A stretch of 64,000 bases of DNA from Rhizophlyctis rosea (taxonomy: Eukaryota; Chytridiomycota; Chytridiomycetes; Rhizophlyctidales; Rhizophlyctidaceae), in NCBI GenBank assembly GCA_027596075.1, contig JADGJC010000122.1:40555-104554 (forward strand), read 5' to 3'. The notes under the pieces are model-generated. The model did no database searches and was not told the DNA's origin. It saw only the letters and a list, made by a program, of their open reading frames with translations. The position numbers were made by a program, and so were the translations under genes. How positions within the stretch are numbered: position 1 is the first letter of the stretch; the number at the start of each line of letters is the position of its first letter. This document shows positions 49,967 through 63,063 of this stretch, one piece after another.

Positions 49967-52900
49967 TCATCTATGTTTAACAAACCAATCCTTGATTCTT
50001 TGCAAATAAGTCTCGTAGCGCTTCCGTTCTGCCGCAGTTGTCTCACCCGCCAGCGCGTCAACAAACGCCAAGTCTAACACCACTTTAAACTCATCATATG
50101 TGAACCGACCAGGACTTTGTTCCATGAAGCGGAGGAGTCCCTTTACGGTGAATAGCATATCAGAAGGGAAACCACTCCTATCTTTACACATCAGAATTCG
50201 CAATCGTACCTCAGCATCCAAACTCAACAGCTCGTAGTAAGTCTTAGCACGATCAAGCCGTTTGTCGTGTACCGCCGCGATATTGGTCAAGTTTTGTTGT
50301 AGAGAAAGAACGTTCCGAATCAATTTTTGCACGCCATGTTGGTTTACGCGTTTGATGTGACGAAGGTTGGCGCAGAGCACATTTGCAATGAGGAATGCCA
50401 AACCGTCAAAAAGGAACCTGTGAGCATTTGGTGCAGGCAAGCAGCGTCAGCAGTTGAATGCGGCAACTGACCACCTGGAAACAACCCAAGTGCCCCACCG
50501 TATTTTTGTTTCTGGAAGCATGGACGTGAGCATCTCTTCCATATTAGTCAAGTCCTGGTTAAGTAATCCAATATAAGGATCGGGTTCAAAAGATTCATCT
50601 TCCAGATGGTAGTTTCCCTAGTACATACGGAGAGCAATTGTCAGTTGTTAATTTTTTGCCCAATCGTAACGGATATCTTACCTCCCGCATGGCCAGATCC
50701 AGATAGTACATCGAATGACATCGAACCTCTACCCGCAAAAGGAAAATGCACGTCTCCGACAAGGCATCCATGTCTTCCAATACTTTATTGAAGCGCCTGG
50801 CATACCCACGATCAATACTAAGTTCGGCCGACATGCGTGTTTTGCACTGTACCGGGTCATATGTTCACTCAACTGTAACCGAATGCTACTTTCCTCGTAG
50901 AGCTGCATTTCGGGGAGACTATCCAGTGACCACCGAAGTTGCGAATCCTGCGATTCAAAGACATGCTCGTAAATGCTTTTGCTGCCTACATTATTGATAG
51001 TCACTTACCAAGCTCATTGTCGAATCATTGATTGATTTCTTGACTTGGTCCCGATCAGCGCCCTGTGGCGCTGTATCCCGCGAGAGCAGATTGGATATTT
51101 GGGTCGTGAACCATTTCTGGACAGCATTCTTTAAGTCTCTAGCAGGGTGCGCTTGAGGAATGATGCAATGGAAACCTACCAAGCTGTGATGCAGATTTGC
51201 CAACGCTTGCAATTTTCGCATGTCAAAGATGAGCTCGCTCCGATGGAATGATCTTTCCTTTTTCAATTTCATCTCATACACCGTTTCCTATTGAACAGTC
51301 CCCTTTAGTGCAAGCTCTTTCAGCTCCGTGAATGTCTCAAGAATATAGACCCTTTGCGAAAGTGACTGATGCTGTTCTGCAGTGGCTCCCTAATTAGAAA
51401 ATATCAGAAAATGATGGCCGCAATGTGAACGCATCAATACAACGCACGGCCTCATTCCGGTAGAAAGCATTCTTCGACAATAGATTTGCAATATCCCGCT
51501 CTTGAATCCAGACAGAGCTCACAACAACTGTTGAGTCAGAGGCTGCTCCCGATTGATCTGCAGAAACCAATGCTATTCCAAGATTCAGCATGATCACGAA
51601 CTTGCAACAAATGACAACATGCAAGATCTCACTTCTGTAACGATTGGCGCATTTTTCTGAAAAGGCTCGCAAGACCATCTCAATGACAGCTACAAACTCC
51701 TCCTGATGGACAGGTATCAGAAGTAGCGACCGTGACATTGCTTGCACCAAGACTGTGAGAGCAACTGCACTCTGATTGGGGATGAGTCAGAAGTGGGACA
51801 GTACAATTAACATGTGTAATAACCCTACCTTGATCAGCGGAAATGGGGACAGATGTGATGAAAGTTCGGTGTGAAACGCGTCAACTCCTGCGCGGATCAT
51901 TCTCAATATGTATGCTGGTGCCGGGTTTTGACTTTGGAGGCTCGACACTTACCGTTGACATTGGACTGGAAGTATGCCATTGTTTTTCCCTCCAGTTGCG
52001 ACAAGAAGACGTTCAATACAAAGTCATTCAAGAATTGTTTAAGCGCCCCGTCTCTGAGCCATGATTGAGTGTGTGCAATTCACCCAGCAGTGGATGGTGC
52101 TCCAACGTACCGCGCAGCAATAGACGCCTCCACATCCTTGATGAACTCGCAGGTTGGCTTATACGCAACCAACACATTTTGCGCGTCCGGTGCTACAAGT
52201 AATCGATGACCAGTAGCCACTACGCTTGCATATTTGTCGATGATTCCGGACGGTATCCCGGTGGACCCCACAAGCGACTCATCCACAGTCATGGTCACAA
52301 TGTCGACTGCTGGCTGTGGAGTAAGTCCAGTTATATTGGGATCCAGCTGCTGATACGCTTCCAGAAGCGGATCATTAGCAAAGGCATCGCCGATTCGGAA
52401 GAGGGGCTGTAATGATGAGCTTTTGTATTAAGCTTTCACATCATCTCACATTGTGAGGTATCGAAATGCGTACCATGGTGTGATCCCTTGACCGAACTTT
52501 TTGCTTCATGATCTCATTCATAGACATTATTGTGGTTGTTTGTGTTGCCGATCGATTTGCGACCGTCAGATAATCGTACAGCAGTGCTTTGATTTCATTT
52601 TGGACTATTGTCCAAGCATCATCGATCGTGTACGCTGAATACAAGAATGCACAATTCAGCATCCCTTGCGTCCGCAGTCTCTGTGAAGGTTGCATTTTTC
52701 TTACCGGGAGTGAAATCTTCCGTGTTCTGTTGCAAATGCAATTTGATTAGGATTTACCTCTGGACCGAATGTATCAGCCGAATGAAGAGGCCATCTTACC
52801 TTATGAATATCAGCTATGACATCTAGGATGAATGTATGCCCCTGAATGATACATTGATACTTTTGATACAGTAGGGACAGGAGGTCGTCCAGTATTGCGG

Positions 52901-54705
52901 CCTGGTCAGCGTGAGAGTAGTGATCAATTAGATCCGGAAGCCCGGATGCTGCCATTTCGGCGGAAGTGCTTTTGGATAGACCTCTCGGCTGCCTGAATGA
53001 TCATGAATCAGCAGATGTTTTCTCCGTGTAGGCAGTTCCTATACCTTTGATCGATTTCCTGAATGGTTCTTTCTACCACATAGTACAGTTCCACGGGTAG
53101 ACGGTCCCGAGTGACCTGTAGCGCACATTTACATCCAGTCCCAATTGTGGTCAAAGAGGCAAGGGGCCCTACCTCAAATGCATGCGGTAGTCGTCCCAGC
53201 AAGTGAAGACCTTCCAAAAGGTTGCGCATGTACTGGAACGAGTCCTCCTCTGGATTTTTTTCAAAGTCTTCCGTGGTCTGCAATGAGATGTCAGGTGTGT
53301 CATCTGAACATTGCTTGCAACTTAATATACCGCAACATCATCGGCACTGTAAGATACTGATTGCTGTTTGAAATTCGTCGGCGTTTCTGTCCATGGATGA
53401 GTTGATGAAACTTGATATGATACCAGCCAGTACGTACCTTGTCTGTTACCATCATCTCGATTCCGAGTAAGCGCGCGCGAGTCTGCAGTTGTGCCAGGTA
53501 GGCGCTCACGGCTATAGAACTGTCAGTTACTATTACTTCGATCATCATCAATGAGCATACCTAGGGCGTAATGAGGTGGAAGCTGTGCTTTTGGGGAACT
53601 TTCCTAAAAAAGCAATGAGTTTTGAGATGAATCACACAAAAGCGTGCGCACTCACGGTACTCCAGGCGATCAACAGTGAAGGCGCTTTTCAGGTACAAAT
53701 GGTTATGCAGCTCTTCCACTAGTGTTTCATGCAGATTCTTCCTTATAATGACAATCAGCTGGAATGTGCGATCGAGCCCCATCAACATAGCCATACCCGC
53801 CGAATTTCCGTCAAGCGTTCCTTCACACCTTCCAGCGCCCCGATCTCCATCAAGTCCGCTCCATTGAGAGTCCGAATGGCTGAGAGAAGGGTTCGCACTG
53901 CTGTCAAAAAGTATTTGCCCTGTATCATTGTTTCAAGCCTTTCCGGAGTCGTGTGCAGTTCTTCCCTGATGGACAATGTTGGTTAGACCAGGTGTGAATG
54001 CCGACAAGGACCACGTAACTAACACTGCATCCAAGATGCGTTTCATCTCCTTGAACTGAAAGCTTTTGATCCATAGATGGAGCATATCGAATCTTTTACA
54101 TTGTAGCCACTCTTTACTATTATCTAGATTCTGCCGCATCTCCTTCACTCTTCTCTTTGAATCTGGACATCGACAGCATGGTCAGTAATCTTTGACACCT
54201 TAACAAGACAGATCAGAATTACTTTACCTGATATGTAATCAACCACACTGCTAAAGGTTTGTATCGCCGTGTTGAAGGCCTGATGATAATCTATGTTTTG
54301 ATTAGACGCTGATCACAATTACGCCTCGATTGCTGCACACCATTCACTATCAAGTCCATAGCTCTCTCAAGTCGTTCAAACATCTCGCAAAATGCATTAT
54401 AATCTCGACCAAGTGAACTCTCATCCAGTAGTGCGAGTGCGTGAGGTACTGGATTGAACTTAGATGGTATGAGCATCATCACATCATGTGAATTGCCACA
54501 GGGGACTTACCTCTGGCACTGTAATGTATTCCCATCCCAGGTTCAGCTCATTCATGACGTCTGTCACCAAAGGTGGTAGTGAATTTGGTTCGGCGAATTC
54601 TTCCGCGCTTTTCTGCTGACTGAAGCGGGACAGGCTATCTGCCTGACTAGCTTTCTGGGATGATGAGTCTTTGACATCTTTCTTGCGGGCTCTTGAACTA
54701 AACAT
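49967..54705 (-). CDS. SEC8: Exocyst complex subunit Sec8 (EXOC4)
   Basis: Sec8 is a core rod-shaped subunit of the exocyst, which tethers secretory vesicles at the plasma membrane. The start ATG at 54705 gives MFSSRARKKDVKDSSSQKAS. The next part reads VMNELNLGWEYITVPE and NPVPHALALLDESSLGRDYN, then VKEMRQNLDNSKEWLQCKRF and RLETMIQGKYFLTAVRTLLS, the conserved N-terminal coiled-coil region of Sec8. The middle is spread over many exons (about 53.8-50.5 kb). The C-terminus reads ANLRHIKRVNQHGVQKLIRN and LLSLDAEVRLRILMCKD, then ends RIKDWFVKHR at 49967. There are roughly 15 or more introns of 55-90 bp, several of them not resolved here. The 381-bp gap to the divergent PGK1 start suggests a shared promoter. 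Identity is firm; exon boundaries in the middle are approximate. Confidence 0.92.
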
Positions 54706-55086
54706 GGTGGAGTCTTGAAGCAAGTATGGGAGTTACTGTATGAAACAGCCAGAGTAAGTCAGCGGACAAGTAAACCAAGCAGACCAGGGTATGAGGACCA
54801 CCACACCGAGCACAGGCTGCACAGCGATGACTTGGGTCAGATGGACAACAGAACGAGCGCGGTGGCACTGCTAAGGGCTTATGGCAACGCTTACCAAAGC
54901 AGAGTGACAGAAGGTGACATCATCATCAATGGCCAACTTCGATCAGCAATGGGATCAAGAATAGTTGGCAACCATCATCACCAAGATTTATCCTAAAAAT
55001 AGACCGCCCCGCAACTCTCCCACCATCTCCAGTCAGATCTTTCACTCCAACCCATCCACACTCTGATCTCGTAAACGACCCTCAAA
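54706..55086. promoter_or_regulatory. Divergent SEC8/PGK1 promoter region
   Basis: 381 bp between two divergent start codons must hold both promoters. The PGK1 side has TTTATCCTAAAAATAG about 100 bp before its ATG, followed by a C/T-rich run, a plausible core promoter. This is inferred from position only. Confidence 0.5.
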
Positions 55087-57034
55087 ATGTCTCTCTCTAC
55101 CAAGCTCTCCATCAAGGACGTCGACTTGTCTGACAAGCGTGTCTTGATTCGGTAAAGTTCACTTCTTGTAAGGGCGTTACAAGCGGTAATCTCTGACATC
55201 GTTTGTTTTGGACAGTGTCGACTTCAACGTTCCCTTCGCGGACGGCAAGATCTCCAACAACCAACGTATTGTTGCTGCTCTTCCCACTATCAAGTATGCC
55301 TTGGAGCAAGGTACGGACCACGTGCGGAAGGACGCGGGAAAAGCAGTTTTTCATAGGCTAACCTGTCACATATCTCCACAGGCGCGAAGTCCGTTGTGTT
55401 GATGAGCCACCTCGGTCGTCCCGACGGAAAGGTCGTCGCGAAGTACTCTTTGAAGCCTGTTGCTGAGGAAGTTGGCAAGCTTCTTGGAAAGCCTGTTACT
55501 TTTTTGGAGGACTGTGTGGGTGAGAAGGTTGAGCAGCACTGCCAAAACCCTCAAAAGGGTATGTATTATATGTTCCAAATGATCTTTGTCCTTCCCTGGT
55601 ACTGAGTTCTTTCCGCGTAGGCGAGATCATCCTTTTGGAAAACCTTCGGTTCCACATTGAGGAAGAGGGCTCAGTCAAGGACGAGCAGGGCAACAAGGTA
55701 CTCGATGCAACGATGGACGGTTGTGTGAGACGTGTTTCCTGATGATGGGCTGTACACAGGTCAAGGCCGACTCTAAGGATGTTGAGAAGTTCCGTGCCTC
55801 CCTCACCAAGCTCGGTGACGTTTACGTCAACGACGCTTTCGGTACTGCTCACCGTGCGCACAGGTGAGTTTTCAGCGCCTTGTCCTGTCATACGGGTCGC
55901 TCTTGCTGACCATGTCGGGCAGCTCTATGGTTGGTGTGAACTTGCCTCAAAAGGCCGCCGGCTTCTTGATGCAGAAGGAACTCGAGTTCTTCGCGAAGGC
56001 ATTGGAGAACCCCGAGCGCCCATTCACCGCTATTCTTGGCGGGTAAGTTCTATAAGCTATAAGCGCACTCGCTTACTTTGGAAGGGTATGCAAATCTCAT
56101 CGAATCCTTCAGTGCTAAGGTCTCCGACAAGATTCAATTGATCGAGAACCTTTTGGACAAGGTAACTTACTCGGAAACTGTTCAAACAGCATCAAGCAAC
56201 ACTATTTACACTCGTAATCGCATTTAGGTCGACTCTGCCATCATCTGCGGTGGTATGGCCTTCACCTTCTTGAAGACCCTCGAGAACGTCGAGATCGGCA
56301 AATCCTTGTTCGACAAGAAGGGTGCGGAGATTGTTCAACAATTGGTTGACAAGGCCAAGGAGAAGAACGTCAAGCTCTACTTCCCCTTGGACTTCACCAC
56401 CGGTGAGTAATAAAAATGAACATGGACGTGCAGCCTAGCTGAAACTCATGTAACTCGTCAATTAGCCGACAAGTTCGATGCCAACGCCAACGTGAGTTGC
56501 GCAGACAATTGTAGTCCATATCAATGCTTTCGCTTAATCAATGCTTTCCATAGACTGGCTATGCTACCAAGGAGGACGGTATTCCTGCTGAGTGGGAGGG
56601 TCTTGACTGTGGTGAGAAGACCAACGAGCAATTCCGTGAAGTTGTCAGCAAGTCCAAGACCATTCTCTGGAACGGGTAAGCTCGCAGTGCTCCTTGCCTT
56701 GGAGCTTATCTAGTTTGCTCAACCGCTTGCCACAGACCCGCTGGTGTGTTCGAGTTCGAGAAGTTCGCCAAGGGTACCAACTCGCTTTTGGAGGCTTGCG
56801 CTGCTGCCACCAAGAATGGTAACGTGAAAGTCTACGGAGTTTCAATATGTTGCAGGAAACTGATCTATCCTTCCAGGCGCCACCACCATCGTTGGTGGCG
56901 GTGACACCGCGACCGCTGTCGCCAAGGCTGGCCGTGAGGACGACTTCTCTCACGTCTCTACTGGTGGCGGTGCTTCCCTTGAGCTTTTGGAGGGCAAGCA
57001 GCTCCCTGGTGTCGTTGCTCTTTCTTCCAAATAA
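55087..57034 (+). CDS. PGK1: Phosphoglycerate kinase
   Basis: Cytosolic glycolytic enzyme converting 1,3-bisphosphoglycerate and ADP to 3-phosphoglycerate and ATP. Twelve exons join exactly: 55087-55151, 55216-55310, 55382-55558, 55621-55697, 55760-55863, 55923-56042, 56113-56161, 56228-56402, 56466-56491, 56554-56675, 56736-56818 and 56877-57034. They total 1251 nt and 416 residues, the usual fungal length. Motifs are complete: RVDFNVPF (substrate Arg and Asp), [41 protein letters not shown], the nucleotide-binding [11 protein letters not shown] and the C-terminal [16 protein letters not shown]. Exon 9 is 26 nt, encoding ADKFDANAN. Eleven introns is a very high number for a fungal PGK. The gene is intact. 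Confidence 0.98.
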
Positions 57035-57724
57035 TTGTTCAAATATGTAAATAGATATTGACGGATTGTTAGGCGTCTTCGTAAACCATCAGCTTATATA
57101 CATGATAGCCATGTCCAAGTCAAGCATTTTTCAACTGAGCATTTCTGTCCAGAAAATGGGCGGGCAGGTATTGTGGGGAGATTCACGTGAGGTGACGATG
57201 GGCCGTGCGTGCACGACAGGAACTCCGAACATTGGGCGCAACGTGAGCATGCTATGCAAACCAACAAATTACTGGGTTGGCATCATGTGGTCATCCATCC
57301 AATTCCCGAAAGAATGCACAAATGAAGCTCACGGGTTTCAAAAAGGAAACGTACTGGAATTGACCCTCGAGAACGCAAACCGCCGCCTTGTGTGAAGTCT
57401 GCGGTCCCTTTCAAAAAAGCCGAGTCCCTCCCATCCCATTGTCAAAAAGACCCATCCAAAAATTTCCTTCCTTCCTACTGTTGCAACCATCCAACTTCCC
57501 CGTCCCATTCCAATTCAATCCCTCAAATTCCATTACACATCATCATCCACGGCCATCCACACACAAGGAAAAGCTTCAAAAGAATGATTGATGTTTTTGT
57601 GATGTTGATTTCTGGCTAGACGACGCAAACCTCCATGTTACAGGAAATGCCCGCCTCCACCCTACCACCAGTTTCATGTACAGGCCCGTCCTCCCAATAT
57701 CACCCAACTCCCAACAGTAACCCT
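57035..57724. other. Intergenic between convergent PGK1 and RPS7
   Basis: 690 bp holding two 3' ends. A C/T-rich stretch at 57.4-57.6 kb has no coding features. No terminator hairpin or RNA gene was seen. Confidence 0.5.
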
Positions 57725-58487
57725 CTATTCTTGGGGTCCGCCGAGAGGGAACTCGAACACGACGTCCTTGCCCGTCAACTTCTTGTATGCAGAGGAGAAG
57801 GTGTCCAACTTGTACTCCAAAGAGGTGTGGTCCTTACGGTCAAGGAACCTGTTGACCATGAATGATGAGATTCCCTTTGCGGCCAAGGAGCCCACACCCA
57901 ACAAAATCAAATGGAAACCCAAGAAATGAAACACTTACACCTTGATGAGCTTGCTACCGTCAATGCGGACCTTGGTGCGCTTGCCAACGATCTCAGTGGG
58001 GAAGACGAGGTCCTCAAGGAGCTTCTCGTGGACAGCGGTGAGGGTGCGGGAGCGGGGGCGCTGTTGGTGGACACGTCCCTTGCGGGTGGGCTTGCGAAGG
58101 ATACGGCGTTGGGCGACGAGGAGGACGTGGCGGTCGGAGAACTTCTTCTCGAGCTCACGGACGAGGCGGGTCTGGATTTTGTGGAATTGCTTCAAGAGAG
58201 GGACGGGGACGAAGATGATGATGGCCTTCTTGCCGTGACCAATGTCGACCTAGAAGTTCCCGAAATTTCGTCAGCACTTCGCCCTTACAATGCCGTTGCT
58301 CCATGCCCTCCCGCTCCCGTCCGACGGCCAAACCCACCTCCTTCGCATGTTGAATCTGAAGACCGCGCAAGTCGGACTTGAGCTCAGCAACGTTCTGTTC
58401 CAAGTCGTAGATGTTCTGAGCGACTTGGAGCTCGAGTTCGTCAGGCTCTTGGCCGACGGGCTTAAGGATCTTCGAACGGGCGCTCAT
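57725..58487 (-). CDS. RPS7: 40S ribosomal protein S7 (eS7)
   Basis: Structural protein of the small ribosomal subunit. Three exons, 58487-58338, 58249-57939 and 57848-57725, join in phase to give 194 residues, the standard eS7 length. The start reads [20 protein letters not shown]. The middle contains [40 protein letters not shown] and [20 protein letters not shown], followed by [17 protein letters not shown]. The C-terminus is [20 protein letters not shown] before the TAG at 57725-57727. The leader upstream of the ATG contains GTAAGC and later TTGCTAG, so a small 5' UTR intron is possible but unproven. Confidence 0.97.
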
Positions 58488-59189
58488 GGTGGTAGTCTTT
58501 CCCGGGACGTGTGCTAGCAATATAAATAAACCGAACTGCGTTAGGCTTACACTTTAACAAAATCCACTTGCAGTCTACCGTCAAATTGCCAGTCACAGTC
58601 CTGATTTCCGTCCTCATGCTAACCCCAACATCGTCCACTTTGTACCTAACGCTCATGCCGACCGCCACAATTCCCCATCAACCCAACATCCCGTCCCATT
58701 CATTCCGATCCTCCCGTTCGCCGCCCCGTCCATCCATCCAATATCCACCAAAATCATCCTTCATTCCCGCCTCCTCCCATCGACGATATGCTGTGTGTGC
58801 CCTGTGCATCTAGATGGATGGATGGATTAATATGGATACTTACATTACGTGCTAGGAATCAACTGTTGATTGAAAGGGAAGAATTCAACTGATGGCGCTC
58901 CAAACAGTGTATTGGACCTGCCCAACCACCAACAGCAACCGCCAGGAAGTCACGTGTCAATCTCAGTCACACCGAGACCAAAATTGACACGGAACGTCAC
59001 GGCCTGTGACAGCCGCACCCACTCCAACTCCAGCTCCCAGCCGGGCCTCCCACCCAACTTCCCTCACAAATCCTTCCCTATCTCGACAAGACAACTTACA
59101 TAACCTTGTCCATTGCTGTAGCTATCATTGAAACAGCTCATTTGACACCGACCAAATATCGTTCTTTCGCGCGCTTCCAACTACGAATA
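58488..59189. promoter_or_regulatory. Divergent RPS7/EMC6 promoter region
   Basis: 702 bp between divergent starts, presumably holding both promoters. No specific binding site was recognised. An open frame at 58568-58813 has no protein-like features. Confidence 0.45.
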
Positions 59190-59636
59190 ATGTCTACAGC
59201 CACACCTCCCGTCCGGCCTGCCCCGCTCGCACCCACATCCCTCCGCCACAACAACATAGTAATCCAATACGCCCGCTCATCCCTTGCAGCAATCGCCGGC
59301 GCCGCCGCAGGTAAAGTACCTTCACGTGCCTTCAACGCAAAGCATTTGGCACGTGCTTTAGCACCTCAAGCTTTCTCGGCTCGTCTGCTAAAACCACCTC
59401 TTCAACTCCAAACAAACGTAGGAATCCTCGGCCTCCAATCCCTCCCCGGCTTTTTCTTCTACTTCCTCGCTTCCCTTATAATGTCCCTGTCCCTATACTT
59501 CTACTCCGCCCGCGCATCACCAAAACAATACTTCCAATCCCCAACCGCAATTTGGACACAGGAAGTCGGTGGATCTCTATTTTCCTATCTCCTGTTTTGG
59601 ACGCTGGCGTATGGATTGGTACATGTTTATAACTAG
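59190..59636 (+). CDS. EMC6: ER membrane protein complex subunit 6
   Basis: EMC6 is a small membrane core subunit of the ER membrane complex, which inserts tail-anchored and multi-pass proteins. Two exons, 59190-59310 and 59422-59636, join as G|GA to give 111 residues, the expected size. The polar N-terminus (MSTATPPVRPAPLAP) is followed by NNIVIQYARSSLAAIAGAAA. Hydrophobic segments then include FFFYFLASLIMSLSLYFYS and SLFSYLLFWTLAYGLVHVY. An upstream in-frame ATG at 59106 would add 28 residues not typical of the family, so 59190 was chosen. Confidence 0.9.
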   Translation: MSTATPPVRPAPLAPTSLRHNNIVIQYARSSLAAIAGAAAGKVPSRAFNAKHLARALAPQAFSARLLKPPLQLQTNVGILGLQSLPGFFFYFLASLIMSLSLYFYSARASPKQYFQSPTAIWTQEVGGSLFSYLLFWTLAYGLVHVYN

Positions 59637-59979
59637 CGGCAGACGACTGATGCACTGCGCGAGTGGAGTGGGAATATAGGGAGGTTCAGCAGCAGCGGTA
59701 GAATAATCACGCCAGCCTATTCGAGCATTTGTAGCAAAGTTTGTGATGCTCGTGGGAAAGAGCACTTTGTAAATAGTGATGGAACATCAGGTTATACCTT
59801 CAATGTGGGATTGTTTGACAGCCCACCCAAATGGAAGCAAACTCCTTCAGATCGGCAAAATGGGCAACACGTTTGAAATACAACCAAAACTCAAATTATG
59901 TAGTGGGACGAAAATCTCACTGGGTATCAAATTGCCTAATCTGGTCCTTCGCTAAGTTCCCAAATGTAAATCTCCCATC
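59637..59979. other. Intergenic between convergent EMC6 and LMBRD2-like gene
   Basis: 343 bp with the 3' ends of both genes. Nothing else was seen. Confidence 0.5.
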
Positions 59980-62900
59980 TCACAAATCACCAAACATATC
60001 TTTCGGAGGCGGCCGACTGGACCTGCCTGCTCCCACCTGACTCCCAGCGGTTGAAGAATTAGACGATGCCCCGGCTCCCTTCGATGTTCCGCCAAATCCA
60101 GCCGACAAACCCCCCAACGCGAATGCTCCACCCGCATCCCCTTTCCCACCAGCCCCACCTCCCTCCCCAACTCCAAACTTCCTCCCAGATCTCGTCGTAC
60201 TAGGCGACAACGACCCCGCCGGACTTCCCTCCTCTAACCTTTGAAACTTTCCCGGTGCACCGGCAGCACTCGAAGAAGCCCCATCCCCAGCCCCAAACAT
60301 ACCAAACAACCCACTCCCCTTCAACGGACTACTCTTCTTACTTCCCAACACATTCCCACTGGCGGTACTATCGTTCGAATCTGATCGCGATATCAGCGGT
60401 TCCGCCGAACTTCTCCCACCGCCGCCACCACTCCTTCCTACGCCTCGAGATTTGTACTTCGCCAACAAATCCTGCACGTTGGACGACTGTGCTCCTCCGC
60501 CCCCAGCTCGCCGTGAAGAAGCCCTCGTCCCAGCTTCCAAACCCTGAGCAGAGTAATCGAGCGTTCCCGCCCCGCCACGTGCGCGGCGTTCCTCCACTCC
60601 TCGCTCTGCAACGGAAAATAATCAATTGAGAATGAATCACATTCTAAATAACCCCGAAACGTAACCAAATCCAGGCCCAAAAACCAACCTTGCTCAATGA
60701 TGCCTCTCCCCTCCGAAACATCCACATCATTCGGATTGATCTGCTCATAAAAGTAACTCTTCAATTTCAATAGCCGCATTATCCTTCCGTGAAGGTTTAG
60801 GAATGTTATGACGCTGATAATAAGGACCAAGAGGGGTAGCCAGTTGTTATATCCTTCGCCCAAAAGGGCGGTGAGGTTAACCGCTTGGCCTTGGTACTGT
60901 GAAGCGGAGAGGAGTTGATGAGGGATTGGATCGAATCAGTACTACCGATGGTATCTAACTTACCCGCACAAATACAGAATTATCCTTATCGCGAACCATG
61001 TTCAAGAAGTTGTAGCATAGGGGGAACGTCAGTTTGCTGTATTCAGGAAAAGAATTGGATAAGAAAGGACCTCATCCAGGCACCAAGGAGACCGGATCCT
61101 GCATAAAAGCTCGACTTACCAAAGGTACGATCCAATGAACAGCAAACTTCCCTCATCACTATGATGCTCCGGCACCAGTTGATGAATGTCAAAATAGTTA
61201 ACTTTGAAGAGAGTGGAATACGCGCAAATGCACATGTACACGATGAAACTCATGGATACGATCTACATGATGCCACAAACAGGCGGAGAAAAAGCACGAA
61301 GTCTCATCAAGACACATCCAGCCGCCTACAGCGCTGTTTGCAGACGCTTCCTACCTGCAATACGGCATTCCCAATATCTGGATTCTGCAAGATCAACGCT
61401 GGGACAGACAGGACGGGGCTATCCACTTGGAAGGTGGATTCCGACCAGATCAACGCCAGTGAACCGAGCATGAAGAGTATGCTGAAGAAGCGGAGGGTAA
61501 TCGGGCGGATCCAGGAGTACCACCACCATACTGGATATGTCGCGTGGTCGCCGGTCAGCGGGTCTTATTTGTGGCGAACACGACACAGTTGCAAGACTCA
61601 CGAGCAGTTAATTTCGCATCTTTAAATTTATCGTCTCGAACGCGAATGACAGTAGATTTGAATTTTCTACAAGTAAAAGGTCTCGTTTAGAAACGATCAC
61701 ACCAGTATGCTCAACAACTCTCATTGATCAATCCTACCGCTCAGGATTCCGGTAATTCGTCAAAATATCCTGGTATTTGAAAGCTTTCAATACCAAAAAC
61801 CGATATTGCCTGTGGGTTGATCACCACAACCAGGATTCAGACATTTGCCTGGTGCAGATCGTAGGAATTGCTTCGTCCTTTACTCACGCCTGAGACCGAT
61901 TATTCATCTTCACAGCATGGATGATCCGCTCGTGCAATGACCTCAAATAGTCAGCGGTTATGTGGTTCACTTCTTCCGCATCTTCATGAAACGTGCGTTC
62001 CTCCAACGATAGCGGACACTTCTCCATCAAGCGATCTACAAATGGACGCAGTGGGTCGTCGAAGTCCACCTTTTTGGAAGCGACAGCAATTTCCTGGGTT
62101 GGCAGAACGGTATGGAGTCAAAAAACAGCTGGACCAGCAGTGTGGCCGATATGCGGACACTTACTCTCGCAGCTTCGTACAAATCTGCCTCAGCATCCAC
62201 CATCGCCTCCTTCACCTTCGGCGCACGAAATTCCAGATACCGAAGGCACCAATCCACATTCGCGTCATACCATAGTCCACGCGGAACCTCGACAAGGCCG
62301 TACCCCAACATGAAGGTACTGAGCAGCAGACCCCAGGCGTTGGCTGCAGCCATGGCGAGCGCCAAAAAGTTTTCTCTGCGAGCGGTCACAAGCATTAGAA
62401 CACCTATGTCCATATCACAGATGCAAAGTGACGAGGACATTTACTTCTGAACTTTCACGACAGCCAGCGCATATATCACAACCGCTATGCCGACGCCAGC
62501 CAGACTTCCGTAATATATGAGGTTGTCTTTGATCGAGTACCATAATTTGCGGCCGTATGTGAATTCACCACAGCGAATCCATGACTGGAGAATGGGTATG
62601 GTGAACCTGCGGAAAAGAGCGGTCATTTATTAGTCTACTCAAACGGCTCGCGCAGAGAGAGACAACACGCCGTTCCCACGCACAAAACTCACCAAGTCAA
62701 GCAGAACATCACCCAATACACAATCTTCCAGAAAGTCAACAGAAAATCATGCCCCACATATGCGAGAGGTTTATCGCATAACGCCGGGCTTTCCGCGTCA
62801 CTGCACGCATCATATAGTGTCTGGCAAAGAAGGTATGATGCGTCAGAGAGTCAGGACGGCTCCAGCACCTTCCAACAAAACGGCCAACCTACCGACGCCA

Positions 62901-63063
62901 AGTCCAGCGGCAAAATCAACGCGATAGACATCGGAAACACCCAAGCAATGTATGCCACAGCTTGGACATACCACCTCGCTTTCCGTCTATCCCCAAAATA
63001 GTCCAGAACCGACCCGACCGCGAGGGCCAGGAAGATGAGTAGGAAAATTACTAAGACATACAT
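59980..63063 (-). CDS. LMBRD2: LMBR1-domain membrane protein, LMBRD2 type
   Basis: Multi-pass membrane protein of the LMBR1 family. Animal LMBRD2 has been linked to GPCR signalling; the fungal role is unknown. The start at 63063 gives the hydrophobic MYVLVIFLLIFLALAVGSVL, then WVFPMSIALILPLDLASV. Exon 2 includes FWKIVYWVMFCLTW and exon 3 FTIPILQSWIRCGEFTYGRK, then DNLIYYGSLAGVGIAVVIYA. Exon 4 carries ANAWGLLLSTFMLGYGLVEV-PRGLWYD, the strongest LMBRD2 signature. Further segments include PITLRFFSILFMLGSLALIW near 61.5 kb and GEGYNNWLPLLVLIISVITF near 60.85 kb. A cytosolic tail rich in Gly and Ser ends at 59980 with PPPKDMFGDL. Exons between 61.9 and 60.95 kb are only partly traced. The family call rests on these phrases and the topology; animal symbol used for lack of a fungal one. 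Confidence 0.85.
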
